Positions 17,935 through 30,650 of a stretch of DNA of 64,000 bases are shown one piece after another. The position numbers were made by a program, and so were the translations under genes. Origin of the DNA: Anabas testudineus (taxonomy: Eukaryota > Chordata > Actinopteri > Anabantiformes > Anabantidae). Position 1 is the stretch's first letter. Every line of letters begins with the position of its first letter. The notes under the pieces were generated by a model. That model did no database searches, had not been told where the DNA came from, and was given only the letters and a program-made list of their open reading frames with translations. The DNA lies in contig NC_046623.1 in assembly GCF_900324465.2 (NCBI RefSeq), positions 14,971,721 to 15,035,720 of the forward strand, written 5' to 3'.

Positions 17935-20587
17935 GTTGTAAATGTAATAAGATTTATTAAGAATCTTTATTATTTCATCAGCATAACTCTTCATCATTAA
18001 TATGTTTTTATCCATTATCATCATCATTGTTATCTTAAACAGTGGACAGTTAGATCTAAAAGGCAGCCCAAAGTGTGCAGGCGATATAACTTAAAACTTT
18101 CTCCATAGGGAAAACATGTTTTTATATTCATATATAATATCAATGTAGCATGAGGTCCAAGATCCTGCCCACGTTATACAGTATTGTACATGGTCCCAAA
18201 AAAAAAACATAAACAAAAGAAACTAAATGGCAATCTACATGCAAAACAAAACCAAAAAGAAACAAGCACTTAAAAATGTAGGATACATACACTCATATGC
18301 CAAAACGTGCATACAATCACAAATTTACAAAACTTTCATACACTCACATACAAATATTACAAACCTCAAATTGAATATTAGACATTATTATATTATCAAG
18401 AAAAGAGCAACATCTTTTTTTTTGTCTTTCACGTTTCCACTCTATTATCTGAGTCCAACTCACAAAAGGAAAAACATAAAAACAAAAAAACAAGTAAGTA
18501 AATCTTTGTCTCTTCAATTCGCTAAATGTGTCCGTGTTACGCCAGAGTTGTCACAGTGTTCAGGAAAACTGAGTATAGGCACACACGATAGCACCCACAC
18601 AGGCTCATACCATAAATCACCTCTGTGTAAAAAAATAAAAATAAACACATAACGCGCACACACACACTCAGACATGCACAGGCAAACTTTAACCAAAAAT
18701 GAGCCATGCTACAGGTACAGTAGGATTAACTATAGTACAGAATATAAAACATACTGCATACAGTCACATATACAGACAAGAGAAACAGCAATAGGCGAGG
18801 AGCAAGACTGACTACATACACTGATGGAGATTTAATGTGTAGGCTGGCAAAAAGGCTGTGAAGCCATGAGTATGTGCACAATAACACACACGCACACACA
18901 CAGACAAAAGACAAACACAAATTATTGTGGGCATCACGACACATTTCCTAATCTGAAATTAAAACCGATTTTTATCTACTGGAACAGAGGATTCAAGTTC
19001 TCGGTTTGATGCTGTTTGCAGTCAAAAAAAATAAATAAAAGACAGATTGAGGCCAAATTATTTGACACAAAACTTATATAAAAATAAATGCAAACGATCA
19101 CTGGTTTTGTGCTATATCCAAACTTTTATAGACCTTTAAGTGTCAAATGTTTCTCCCCTGTTATTTCTATAACAAAAAACTTGACTCAGGGCCAAGATTC
19201 AAACCTTACAAATTTCCTTCAAGGTTAAGAGTGAACCTTTACACTCTCTACTTATTGTTTTCTGGATTTTAAAAGCCTGTGCACAAAGTTTGTGTGTGTG
19301 TGTGTGAGAGCAACATCGGTATGAGGTACAGGATGAGGCAGCAGAGGGAGCTGTTGCATTAGAGTGAACAGGATGAAAACCTGTATTGCCGTATAGCAAC
19401 AAGAGGAAAGAGGTCACCGAGTGTGCTGAAAGCTGTTACCGCTGGCTGTGTGGGATGTCAACATCTAAAACTAAAATCACCACGCGAGCTCCATGCAGAT
19501 TCTTATTCAGGATGCTGTGTGATTGTAGCGTAATAAAACCAACATGACTGCACATGCAAACGCTGCTGGAAGTTCTGGAATGATTCAGGATGGACTGAAA
19601 ACAAAAAACAAACAGCAGGTAAAGGTCGTGTTTCTCTACACATGGCTCCACAAAGCAAGCCGTACACAGATGCTTCTGCATGTTTAGCAGACCAAACATT
19701 TCTTGTCCTCAATCTTTCTTTCACCCTCATCTCTGGAGTCGCGCTGCATTTGGAGTCACCTTCGAAAAACAGATCCATAAGAGGCAGTTTACACATCAGA
19801 ACAGAAACTGCATACAAAGATGAGCAGCTTTTGTCTTTCTACCTCTGTCTTTAACTACAGACTTGTACTTATGCAAGGTGTTTTCAGCAGCGCATGCGTT
19901 TGGAGGAAGAAGAAGGGATTCATGGGAAAAGCAGTAGAAATGAGGAACTTTGCTGTAGTGTTCCCGATAAAACTGCATCAGTAAATGGAAACGCGTTAGC
20001 TCTACTTTGCTGGCTGCTTCACACTAGATCAAAACCCTGTGTAATTTATTCACATCAGTGAGACCACTGAGCTCCCTGCTCTCAAACGCATCAGTGACAT
20101 TTTTCCTCCTGACATCATGATTAAATGAATACAAAACGGGCACATACTGTCTCAGCCTAACAACAAACGTCTCTCTCCTGTTTTCCCCCAGCAAGTGAAT
20201 GAAGAGTTAAGGTACATCCTAGATGCCTGAGAGTGAACTGAGCTTATTATGTTAGTGCTTCTGGTTGTAAAGGAAGGAGAAAAGGAAGGAAGGAAGGAAG
20301 GAAGGAAAAACAGATTTCCTGTCTTTGCAGCAGAGACAAATGTCACAGTCTTATTTTCACAAACAATGGTCTGACCCATCGACTCTGCTTTACCATTCCT
20401 GTTCACAAACTAAGAGCTGTAACCAAAATATCTCTGGAGATATTCATCACATGTCGACCCAAAAACAGCCGATGTTGTTTTTGTTCATTTCCACGTGTCT
20501 GTTGATCATTGAGGAAAATTCATTCATGAGTCCTGAATCTTTCCCTCTTCCTCCGGTCGTCTGTCCCGTTAATTTTATTTAACTCTT
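17935..20587 (-). other. mnt: mnt 3' UTR
   Basis: About 2.6 kb of non-coding sequence downstream of the mnt stop. On the minus strand there are AATAAA signals at 17966-17971 and 17953-17958, so the transcript end lies within about 60-80 bp of the convergent septin4 end. It contains a short (GT)n at about 19290-19305 and a (GGAA)n run at about 20273-20306. Open frames on either strand in this interval show no protein-like composition. Confidence 0.75.
20273..20306. repeat. (GGAA)n microsatellite
   Basis: A tetranucleotide run of GGAA/AAGG units in the mnt 3' UTR. Confidence 0.9.
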
Positions 20588-23500
20588 TCAGGCCAGTTTG
20601 AGTGTGCTGACAGGGAAAGTTGGGACTGTAACCATGGTAACAGGATTGAGGACGGCAGCCTGTCCGACCAGCTGAGGATGGGGGGCCAGCACAGCTGTGG
20701 GTTTCCCCAGCGACGTGCCCCCCTGGCTCACCACTGACGCGCTGTTCACCTGGGCTCCATTAGTGTTAGCTTGAGGATTAGCCTGGACGTGCGGCAGGGT
20801 GTGATGGGTGAAGGTGTGGGTGATGTGGCCCACCATGGTGGGCTGGGAGACAGACACGCCCTGGGGGTAAAGAGTCGGGAGGTGGGATGGCAGGGTAGCC
20901 CCCAGGTGAGCCACCGGGTGGACGGTGATGTGTCCGATGGGCTGAGCGGCTATTGGCTGGTGAGTGGCGGCGGCAGCTGAAGCCGCTGTGATTGGCTGAG
21001 GGGTAGAGGAAGTGGGGCCAGGTGACGGGGCGATATGCGTTAGATGCTTGTGATTGGCTGGGAGGGTGTGACTGACAGCCTGGATGACCGACGGGTGAGA
21101 GACTGCAGCATGAGCGATGACAGTGGGCTGGACTTGTACGGCTGGGGGTGGCGGAGGGGGCTGACCCGGTGCCGGAGCTGGGGCAATAGCTTGAGGGGTA
21201 GGGGGAGCAGACGGGGAGGGTGTGGTCAGGACTCCAGCGATGGGCAAGGTGGTGTGCTGGATTGACAGGTGAGGGGTGAGGAGTGGCTGGGCTTGTAAAA
21301 TGGGAGGTGCTGTCTTGGGGAGGGACGTGGGAGCAGGAGGAACAGTGACGTCCTCATCCACGTCCTGCTCAAAGTTGTCTTCTCCTTCTGTGGGCAAGAG
21401 ACAAAACCATTAGTCGTCGTGGCGTGGGCGACATTTTAAGGTTTATTCGACTGAAATTCAGAAACGGTTCAGGATTTTTAAAGTGGGTCTTAAACAAAAC
21501 TAAACCTCATCCTTGTACCTGAGGCGGTGGACGTAGAGGCCTGGTCGTCCTCCGGCTGGATGGTCTGTCGGAGGACTCTGTCGATCTCCATGACGTCCAT
21601 GCACTGGCTGAGCTCGTTCTTCAGCTCAGCCAGCCGCTGCTGCGTAGAGATCTTCTCCCGGGCTAAACGCTCCATCTCGTGCTCGTACTCCTTCTCCTTG
21701 CGCTTCAGAGTCTTGTGGTGGAGACACAGACAGTGGAGCAGGTGAGGACTGAGCCAAATCTGTATTAAATTCAGCTGAAGCTGCATCTGAATAAAGAAGC
21801 CTATAAATCAATCTCTTCATGATCAATTCATCAGTAGAGCAACAATCACACCACACTCGGCCTCTGTTGTGCTGGAGTTTCTCTTTTTAACATAAAATAC
21901 CTTCGCTCACTTCATTAGCTCTGATCAATAACTGCTTTGTTGCTTTCCTTTCTGTTAAAGCTCAACACTTCCTGCAGATATTTTCAGTAAAACCTCTGAG
22001 GGAAGCACAGGAAAATTCCCCCTGAAAGAAACAATGCAAATGGGAGCAGATTATAAAGAATCTTTTTGGACTTTTCGTTGTCCTTTCTGACCCCGGCCAC
22101 TAACTGAGAATAGTCCTGATGGATGTGCTGTGAAGCAGGAATTAGTTTATGTTTCTTTCTCCCTGACACTGCCGTATTTCTCCCACAATGCTGAAACGCG
22201 ATTTTCTCGGTGCTCTCCCAGTTTCATACACCAGCAGGAAGGCGTGCATGCCAGTGAGTGCGTGTTCACACTGTTTTTGTCTGCGTGCCTCCCATTTCCT
22301 GGATCATCTCATGCTTGTTTTTCATGAGCAGGGTCAGAGTGAGAGCGAAAGTCCCGCCGTCATCTGTTTCCACCAATCACAAATGTTCATCATCATCATT
22401 TCCAACAACTCTGATGTCACTGGATTAAAGTCAGATGTGACTGAAAGCTTTTAAACACTGGTTAAAGTAAAGCTGGTGACTAGTAAACTAGTAAAGCTGC
22501 ATGTGCGTTTGCAGGTTTAAAAATGAAACGAGGAAGAAAAACACAGCAGGAGGCACATGAAGAATGGAAACTTTGCAGAATCATTTTAAATCAGGGAGCG
22601 CAGCGTTCCCACCACGACAGCTCTGTGACCCAGTTTCTGTGTAGGACGGCTGACGCCAAACAGTACGACAGGCTAAGAACATTAGCACAGATTACTAGCG
22701 AGGGTTGAGGGAGGGGAGAATGGGAGAAGAGGTGGGTGAAAGAAGGGCAGAAGAAGAGTTGGAAGAGATTATGTTGCCCTGAAATAAACACAACTAAGTT
22801 GCTCACAGCTGGTTAATTTCACATTAATAGAAATTAAATATTCAGCATTAAATTCTGCAAAAAAGAAACCAGAACAGTTGATTCTCCTTCTGATACAACA
22901 CAAAAAAAGGAAATAAAGATGGAAATATTAGAGAAAGGACAGAAAATGAACATATGGGGACACATGATCCTACTACAGGACGTTCACTTCAGCGAGCAAA
23001 GCTGTTTAAAGGCGCGTGACTGGCTGCACACGCGACGCCTCCTTCCTCACCGCCACCTACCAGCCCAGACCAGATGACCTCTTCCATCTCATAACAGCTC
23101 GACGTCTCTCACCCGACACCCTCCCCTCCTTGCACCTTCACGCATGCAGCCTTCTCACATCATCTGCAGAAGCTTTAAGAGGTCATGTTGTGGAAATGAC
23201 ATCAAATCGGCTTTAGCGATTTATCATCACACATCTTGTAACATTTCCGAAAGTTGTGTCTTAACATCTGACAGAGTTGAATCATACTGGCGCTATCTTG
23301 ACATCTTGCTGCTTCCTGTGATAAGTTTGTCTATGTTTATTTAAAAAGGCTTTGATGAAGGTGTGAAAAGGGCCAAGTAGAGATAAAAGTAGAGACTAAA
23401 GAGTAATGGTGACTTCTTGTCTTTCCTATAGGTTGTACTTGTTGAAGTGGTCTACAAATAAAAGTCTTAAAAGGTGGATCTGAGCAAAGGTGCAGTGATT

Positions 23501-26500
23501 TTTAATGTATGTTCATTAGACTCTGCTGCTCTTTCATTTTTTTACAGCATTCATAGTTTCTGTGTAGCTTGTTGTCACAGTTTCAGCTGGTGAAGTTTTA
23601 TCAGACACATCAGACACTGTGGTATTTTATCACTCGTCATAATCACCTACAAAATAAGCTGATCGATGCTTAAAAAGATTAAAGTTATTTACATCTGATA
23701 ATAATGTGTATGTTTATATTTATCCACAGCGATTAATAAGTGACTTAGGGTTCCAAGAATACAAAGATGAACTACCGACCCTCTTCATACTGCACTAGCA
23801 TCTGGGCCCTGCTGCATATGCACACTCACTGAAAACCCTCCTCCTCCGAGCATGACACTACTGACACACAAAGATTTCATCGCTCCCACGGGTCACAGAG
23901 AAGCTACTTCTGTGCGCATGTGAATCCATCAAGGTCTTCCTACACAAACCCAGACACCAACCAGTCCTGCAGCAAATCACCAAGGAAACAGCTGCCACCC
24001 AAAACCGTTTCCTTGGCAACCTCATCCCAGAGGATTTGGCTGCTTGAGCAGCGGTTTGTAAAAAGAAAAAAAGAAAAACTTAAGGAGATATGTAATTGGT
24101 TGAAACACAGGGGTTATTACATATAAGGTGTGATGTGACTGGACGTTTGTTGATTGAATGCTTCTGATCACTCCCAACCCCCACCTCCTCTTCACTCCCT
24201 CGACATCTACTCCCCCATCCTTTGCTCCCTCAACACCCTCCCCCCGTTTTATCCCCAGCCTCCTCAGCTTCATCTATGCCTCCTTTATCCTCCTCTTTGA
24301 ACAAATCCTCCCTAATAAAAAAAAGATGAGTGATGATTTTTTTTGGACACATGATCTGGAAGCAAACGCTCAAAGTGACGACCCATCATCCACATCAACA
24401 AAAAGACCAGTATAACCAGAACTGGACTGGTTTAGTCTTGACATCACACACACACTGACTACACTACTGCGGCCACCTGCCGCCTGTTGCTATGGTTATC
24501 AAGGGTTCCTGAAGGCAAGAGACAGCGAGGCGACGCAGGACGAGACGGACAGAGATGAAGAGAAAGCAGAGGCAGGCGGAGGTTAAAACACAAAGACGAT
24601 CTGCAACTATTCCTCTATTATAACCATGGAAACACGAATGTGCTGCTGCGTTAGCGCACCCTGTCACCGTCTCCCCCACCCCCTCCCCCTGCAGTCTAGA
24701 GGTGCAGAGAGTGGGTGAGGTACGTCATCAGGATTGAGCTAGCCATGTGCTCAGACCTCACATGGCAAAGGGGGAGGGGAGTGACTGAGGTTTGCAGGTT
24801 TATGTGAGGAGATGTAGCAAAGAGGACAGAGAAGGTGGGAAGGTGGATGCTCGACTACAAAAAAAAACAACTACTGAACCAAAGATGACAATTTCTTTCT
24901 GGGAATTACATTTGAGAAACAGGTGGTCAGAAAATTACACGTTGACTGCATCAGTTTTTCCTTTAGAAGGGAAGCAGCAACGTGGTCAGTTGATGGTTTA
25001 GTTTCATCTATAAAAGAATAAAGTGAAAAATGCTCTTGATGTCTTCCCACTGTCCCAAAATCCAAACATAACCAATTAAAATTATTTTAAAAACTACAGA
25101 AAAGCTGCTAATCCTCACGTTTGAGAAGCTGTATCTGTGAATATTTAACATTTTTGCATGAAAAATTATTAAATCTGTTATTTGTTAGTTGCAAATTAAC
25201 TTTTCTGCTGGTATTTCTTTATTTTCTCTGCAGCTCTGTGTAGCTCTGCATTACCCAAACCCATCATCTGCTGTCAAAGTCTGAATCTAATCACTCTGTG
25301 CTGTGCTCCCTTAAGGCCCAAGATCTTGGAAGATCTCATGGCCTAATTTAGCTCCTTCCACCGACTCCCCACTGCACACTCCATTGAAGCTTCCACAAAA
25401 AAGGAACCACTGTTTCCAGCTCGAGGCTGCAACTCATTTCTGCCAACAGAAGTCCTGCTGCGTCTTCTTTTTAGGCTGCAAACGCACCTCTCCAGGCCTT
25501 ACGCTCCCCTCCCCCACAACAACCTTAGCCCAGATATAATGTTAGCTCATGTTACAAATCTCTCCACTGAAATCTTACTCCTTCTTTTCAAATTATAAAT
25601 TTGGTGGAAAACAGGCTCCTTTTCTATTTCATACTCCACGATGCTACATGACAACAGGAAGTAGTTACACAACATTTCCACCTTCAAATGCAAACTAATG
25701 TTCTCAAGAAAAGCAGACTCGGGTAAACATGTTGTTATGGGTCATTGTTTGATGGATACCATATCACAGTCACAAGATACTGAGCAGCACAAAACCGTCA
25801 TTGTACCAACCACACTGAGCCTGTGCTCAGTTCGAGACTGAGATGAATGAGACCAGCACATAAAGGCGTACCGTTTGCTCGACAGGCTGAGGAACGTACC
25901 TGTATGTAACGCAAGGCGCTGCGGAGAACGCTGAGGTTGGACGTTTTCTTCTCGTCAACATTTGGAACGTTCTTCTTCAGAGTCTCAAAACACTCTTTGA
26001 GGTGCGCTCGCCTGAAGGGAAAACGGTCACAGACTTGGAGTCACACTTTTCATATTCACAAGTTTTAATAGTGTAAAAAGTTATTTCTACTACAGCAGCA
26101 GTTCACAGTACTGTGACTGACCTGTTCTTCTCCAGTTTGTTATGCACCTCTCTGGTCCCCGCTCTGGAAACAAAGACAAACGATCAAATACTAACAAAAA
26201 CCCACCGACGCTCATCAATTAACTTGACAAACACACGTAAACTGACCCTCCAGGTCTCCTCTTCCCCTCCATCCCCCTCATGTCCTCCATCGTCACTCCA
26301 TTCGGCCGCGGCTGAGAAGTTGGTGGAGCTTGATGGGGAACCAGTGCATGTTGAGAGCCGGAGCCATTAGTGCTGATAGATGTTGGGTACTGAATCTGAA
26401 CCTGAGGCTGTGGTATGCTGGGCTTCACATCAACCGGCTGCGGGCTAGCCTCGACTTTGATCTGGGGGGTGCACAACAGGTGACGCGAGGACGACTGCTG

Positions 26501-28655
26501 GTGTTGCTGCTGCTGCGGGAGGGAGGAAACGTTCTTGGCTGAAGCGGAGCTGTTGAGCGACGTCGCCGCCGCGGCGATCTGCGTCGTAAGCGGAACGGTG
26601 GGGACCGACGGTGTCGCGGTGACCACTGGGACCATTGGGATGACAGCGATGGGGACCTGTTGAGGTGGGAGAGACAGAGGCGGAGGGGCAGGAGGGTGGT
26701 GCGGCTGTTGACGGTGAGCGTCATCTCCCCAGGTGATGTGGTTGACTCTGACTGGCTGAGACGTCACAAGTTCCAGACACTTTGACTCCGTCTCCCTCCT
26801 GATGAGCTCCTTCTCTTCGCGCTCCTCTTCTTCTGCAAGAAATTAATTAACCAGGTGAATAAACAAATAACACAGAAAGTCGTGTAACAGTGTGTAAAAG
26901 CTCAAATCAGCTACAGACGGAGAAAGTTACAGCTACAAATCCAAACCTGTCAAATAAAATGTTTCGTACATGAGTACATTTTTACTCTCTACTCAAAAAG
27001 AGGGATCCCCCTCCCAGGACAGACAGATATACAGGAGACATTGTGTGCAACTGTGCACAGAAAGACAAACCCAGTCTGCAGTACAGAGATGATGAATTTG
27101 TGGTTTAGAGTAGTGTCAAATCTTCTGGTGTGTTCATTATTTATAAATATAATATAATATATCACTTTGAGTTGAAGGAGCCGAAAATGTAAAAACAAAA
27201 CTGAGAATCTGCACAAAGAGGAAACTGCAGGTATCACTAAAAATTGTCTGGACAGAGGATGTGAGTGGATGTAGGGGGAGACAGGAGGGGGATCTTAGCC
27301 GTTTCATTGTTGTGAAACACGTGCACACAAACACATGCAATGAATGATGTCATCTGGGAATCAGACAGTGGAGAGAGAAACTGTGTCTGCATCCGTTTCC
27401 TGAGTGAAGAGAACCCCCCTCTGTCTGCCATACTGTTGGACCAGTCCAGCAGTGAGCATGCTTCTACCCCTGGCCTACGTCAGGTCCGTCTGAACAGCAT
27501 CAGTGGACTGTTGTCAAGGGACTGTTGGCACCGTGACGACACATTACAAAGCGGTTGTGTCCAAAAAAACAAAACTGAAATAAATCAGACATGGGACAAA
27601 ATGTTCCCACGCTGAGACACACACTTAACGATACGAGAGACTAGTTGGTGCACAGCACGCCGAGGCGGTCAGACTCAAAGCAGTGCGGAAAGCCCTCGGT
27701 TGCCACGGAAACAGCAACATTAGACACAGAGGATCCCAGGGATTCCTCAAACCTGCACAACACGCAGCCGCATCATCCACCAGCAGCACCACGACTCTCT
27801 TATCGCTCCAAATCTGCCGTCATGCGTTTATTCTAGTTTCATTCATTTTATCCAGGTGATGTTTTTTATCTGATTTATCTGGAAAGATGAAGAAGTGACG
27901 ACACAATGACGCTGCAGCTCTGGTGATATCATGACTTTGCAGATGCAAAACAGGAAACACTGCACAAGTAAGAGGTGAGAAATCCACAAGGAGGCCGGGT
28001 GACTGTTGAGGATGTGTGCTGGAAGCTGCTTCAATAATCCTGCCCCTCCACCCTGGAAGAGGAATCCCTCCTCCGTCCTGATCCGACTTGAAGGTCTAGA
28101 ACAGAGCTGTTGTGCAGACTTTAAATCTGCTGGAGGTGAATTCACGATTTGTGGTAAAACAGCTGTTCCAGCTCTAATCATGTCCAGATTATGATGAGCC
28201 CCAGTTTTAAGGAGGCGCCTGCAACACTGGACTCAACATGTGTGTGTGTGGGGGGGGGCAGAAGTAAAGTGGCGTCTGACGTGCGAGCTGAGAGCGTGCA
28301 CACGCACACGCACACACACGCCCTGCTCTAGTTTGTCAAGTGCACGCAAACATAAATTACATAACTTCTGCATTGAGAGAGGCTGGGCGGGCGGGGAGGG
28401 AGGTTTGCCCTACTTACCCCCCCCCCAACACCACCCTCTCCCTCCCTGACCCGCCACTGTCAGGAGGGTGAATGAGAAGGGTGTGCGTGCGTGCGTGCGT
28501 GCGTGTGGTGTGTGGAGGAGGGGGCAATGTGCACGTGGTTGATGTGGGAGGATCCTAGCACGCGGTAGGGCAAGTATGCGGGGGAGGGGGAGGGTTGATG
28601 TGTCTGACACGTCATCAGAGGAGAGGAACACAAAAAGCCCCCCCACCCGCCCCCC

Positions 28656-28700
<45 letters not shown>

Positions 28701-29018
28701 CGTCATCATCATGTCCTCCGACAAATAAAAAATTTATTTAATTCAATTAAAGTAGAAACACAAACGATTATTTCTACACGCTCGCGCCCCGGGAGGAGGT
28801 GAGCGCGTGAGGGCCCGCCCCGGTGTTGTGTTATGTAAAGAGCAGCCTCCGCCCTGCCGGCGCGCGACGGGCACTAAGTGGAGCTGATCCACTGGACCCG
28901 AACAGAACCGGGTCCGGAGCGCCTCCACGGACGCGCCTCGCGGCCCGTTGCGCACGTCCGGAGCGGTTCCGTTGTTCAGTGGTTCTTCATGAACTGACCG
29001 CGGGTACTGACAGGAACT

Positions 29019-29086
<68 letters not shown>

Positions 29087-29441
29087 CGTGAGCGCGCAAA
29101 GTCGCTCTGTAAAACCACTTTCCGCGTTTTGAGGGTTCGGTTCGTGCGTCATTGACCCGCAGAGACTTTGGAGCCACTTCGGTGCGTCTCTGGCTCCGAA
29201 CCGGGCCGATGAACACACTGCAGACGCTCACAGGCTGACAATGCAAACCCAGGGCGCTCGTAGTAACTGGATCCAGTCCCACAGTCCCCCTCCAGGAAGG
29301 CGGCTCACGGTGCCGTCTGAGTTCTACCCGGAGGCTCGGCCCGACGCGCCAGTGCGCCGTTCACTTACCACGTGTGGTCTGTTGTTGCTGGGCTTGCCAT
29401 TCCAGATATCTGGCCGCCTCCAGGAGCGTGTCGATGCTCAT
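20588..29441 (-). CDS. mnt: MAX-binding transcriptional repressor MNT
   Basis: MNT pairs with MAX, binds CACGTG E-boxes and recruits SIN3 corepressors, opposing MYC in the nucleus. Minus-strand exons in order: 29441-29369, 26832-26247, 26163-26122, 26011-25900, 21711-21519, 21387-20588. They give 601 residues in one frame (human is about 580). Residues 1-16 are the SIN3-interaction helix (MSIDTLLEAARYLEWQ). Residues 25-220 are acidic, then Pro/Gln/Thr-rich. The bHLH, about 222-271, reads TREVHNKLEKNRRAHLKECF ... KTSNLSVLRSALRYIQ and continues into the leucine zipper LKRKEKEYEHEMERLAREK. The conserved EIDRVLRQTIQPEDDQ follows, then a long Pro/Ala/His-rich tail ending STLKLA exactly as in mammals. 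The start ATG (29441-29439) is fixed by the SIN3-interaction helix. The fourth intron, 21712-25899, is large and holds no further exon that I can see. Confidence 0.97.
21712..25899 (-). other. mnt: mnt intron between the bHLH exon and the zipper exon
   Basis: A 4.2-kb intron that splits the coding sequence right after RYIQ. I saw no conserved exon, RNA gene or intact repeat in it. Part of 24150-24300 is CT-rich, giving meaningless Ser/Pro-rich frames. Confidence 0.6.
28657..28698. repeat. (CA)n microsatellite
   Basis: About 42 bp of pure alternating CA in mnt intron 1, preceded by a C-rich run on the same strand. Confidence 0.97.
29023..29086. repeat. (CA)n with a central CGCGCG core
   Basis: About 64 bp of uninterrupted purine-pyrimidine alternation: CA repeats on both sides of a short CGCGCG block. 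It lies about 280 bp into mnt intron 1 inside the CpG island. Such tracts are classical Z-DNA formers. Confidence 0.95.
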
Positions 29442-29760
29442 TGCGCGTAATGTTTAAGCCTCTCAGCAGGCGACCCGGTAGCCCGGGACGGAAGGAGCAG
29501 AAAGACCGAGGACTGGGGCAGTGTCCCGCTGGGAAGCTCCGTGTGCACGGCTCGCACCTGCAGGCCCGAGGTTTCCGTCCCCGGTGTGAGACCCGAACGC
29601 AGACCGACGGCGTCTAATCCAGCCGAGCGCACAGTCGATCCTCGCATACGTAAAAATAGGATTTCAACAAGATGGCGATGCGAGCACGGGAATACACACA
29701 ACAAGGCGAGTCGTGTTCTCGTTAAGACCCGCCCCCCCCAGACTCCTGCCCCGCCCGGTT
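29442..29760 (-). promoter_or_regulatory. mnt: mnt CpG-island promoter and 5' UTR
   Basis: CpG-dense sequence directly upstream of the mnt ATG, the expected position of the first exon's 5' UTR and promoter. A YY1-like AAGATGGCG lies at 29669-29677. The exact transcription start cannot be read from the sequence. Confidence 0.65.
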
Positions 29761-30339
29761 ACTACGGTCTGCGGCAAAACCGGGAGTCCGGATCAAGCGC
29801 TGAGCGTCTGCGCGCAGTCCGAGCTGCTGTCATTCACAAGTACACACAATACTCAAGTAAAAGGAGATAAAATACTCTGTACACGCTACTGAGAGTACGA
29901 GTACTCCTCTAACAATACAAAGAGGATAAGCAGTAATAAATGTGAAAATATAATGAAAATATTTGAACAAACTCATTTAAGGAGAATTTATAGTAGAAGT
30001 CTTAAAAGCTACTAGTAGCAAAAAACTTACTTTAAGTAGTAGAAGTACTCCAGTAAGATACTGATATAATCTAAAAATATTATGGTAATAATAATTTAAT
30101 TACCATGTTTATTAGCAGCAGTACAAATACGACACAGCAGTCAGAAGATTGAATTTAACTCACAATCACAGTGTCAAAGTACAGAAAGTAGATTTATACT
30201 CATCATGATAAATAATACTTGATATTAAATGTATAAATACATGAAGTATAATAAAACCACATGTATTGTAGTACAAAGTGCAGTATTTCCCTCTAATGTA
30301 GCTGGTCCATCACCTCACAGTAATACTACACTCGTCATA

Positions 30340-30650
30340 CCGTCCAGGACCCGGACGGGCTCTCCCGGGGCTCGGTACCGGGACGCTCCTCCCGCTCCAC
30401 CCGCCCCTCCGTGTCTTCGCTCCCGCCGCGGACCCGCAGCGCATGAAGCCCGATCGGGCGCCAGCGGACCAATCAGCGCGCAGAACAACAAGGCATGGTG
30501 CTGGTCCACATGGGCACCCGCCCGGCCCGAGCGCGGCTCATTAGCATGGCGCGAGCGTGAATGGCCACCCCGCTGTCTCGAGACCGGAGCTGTCAATCAA
30601 ACGGCGAGGGGCGGGGCTCGGCATGGGGGGGGTTACTCGTAAACAGTCCA
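30340..30650. promoter_or_regulatory. Second CpG island with CCAAT and GC boxes
   Basis: A sharply bounded GC- and CpG-rich block between AT-rich flanks, about 600 bp upstream of the main mnt island. It contains GACCAATCAGCG near 30468 and a GC box (GAGGGGCGGGG) near 30606. It could be an alternative mnt promoter or the start of an unannotated non-coding transcript. No coding exon is visible. Confidence 0.55.

Larger units (their letters stand above)
26833..29368 (-). other. mnt: mnt intron 1, with E-boxes and microsatellites
   Basis: First intron of mnt. It holds CACGTG E-boxes at 27318-27323 and 28532-28537, a GTGC-type run near 28481-28505, (CA)n at 28657-28698, and an alternating CA/CG tract at about 29023-29086. 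Its last 600 bp (about 28780-29368) are CpG-rich and belong to the promoter-associated CpG island. Confidence 0.7.

Noticed and set aside
20771-21265. Plus-strand open frames of about 70 codons
   Set aside because: They are antisense shadows of the Pro/Ala-rich last exon of mnt.
30229-30642. Plus-strand open frame of 137 codons
   Set aside because: It owes its length to the CpG island and has no conserved domain or splice context.
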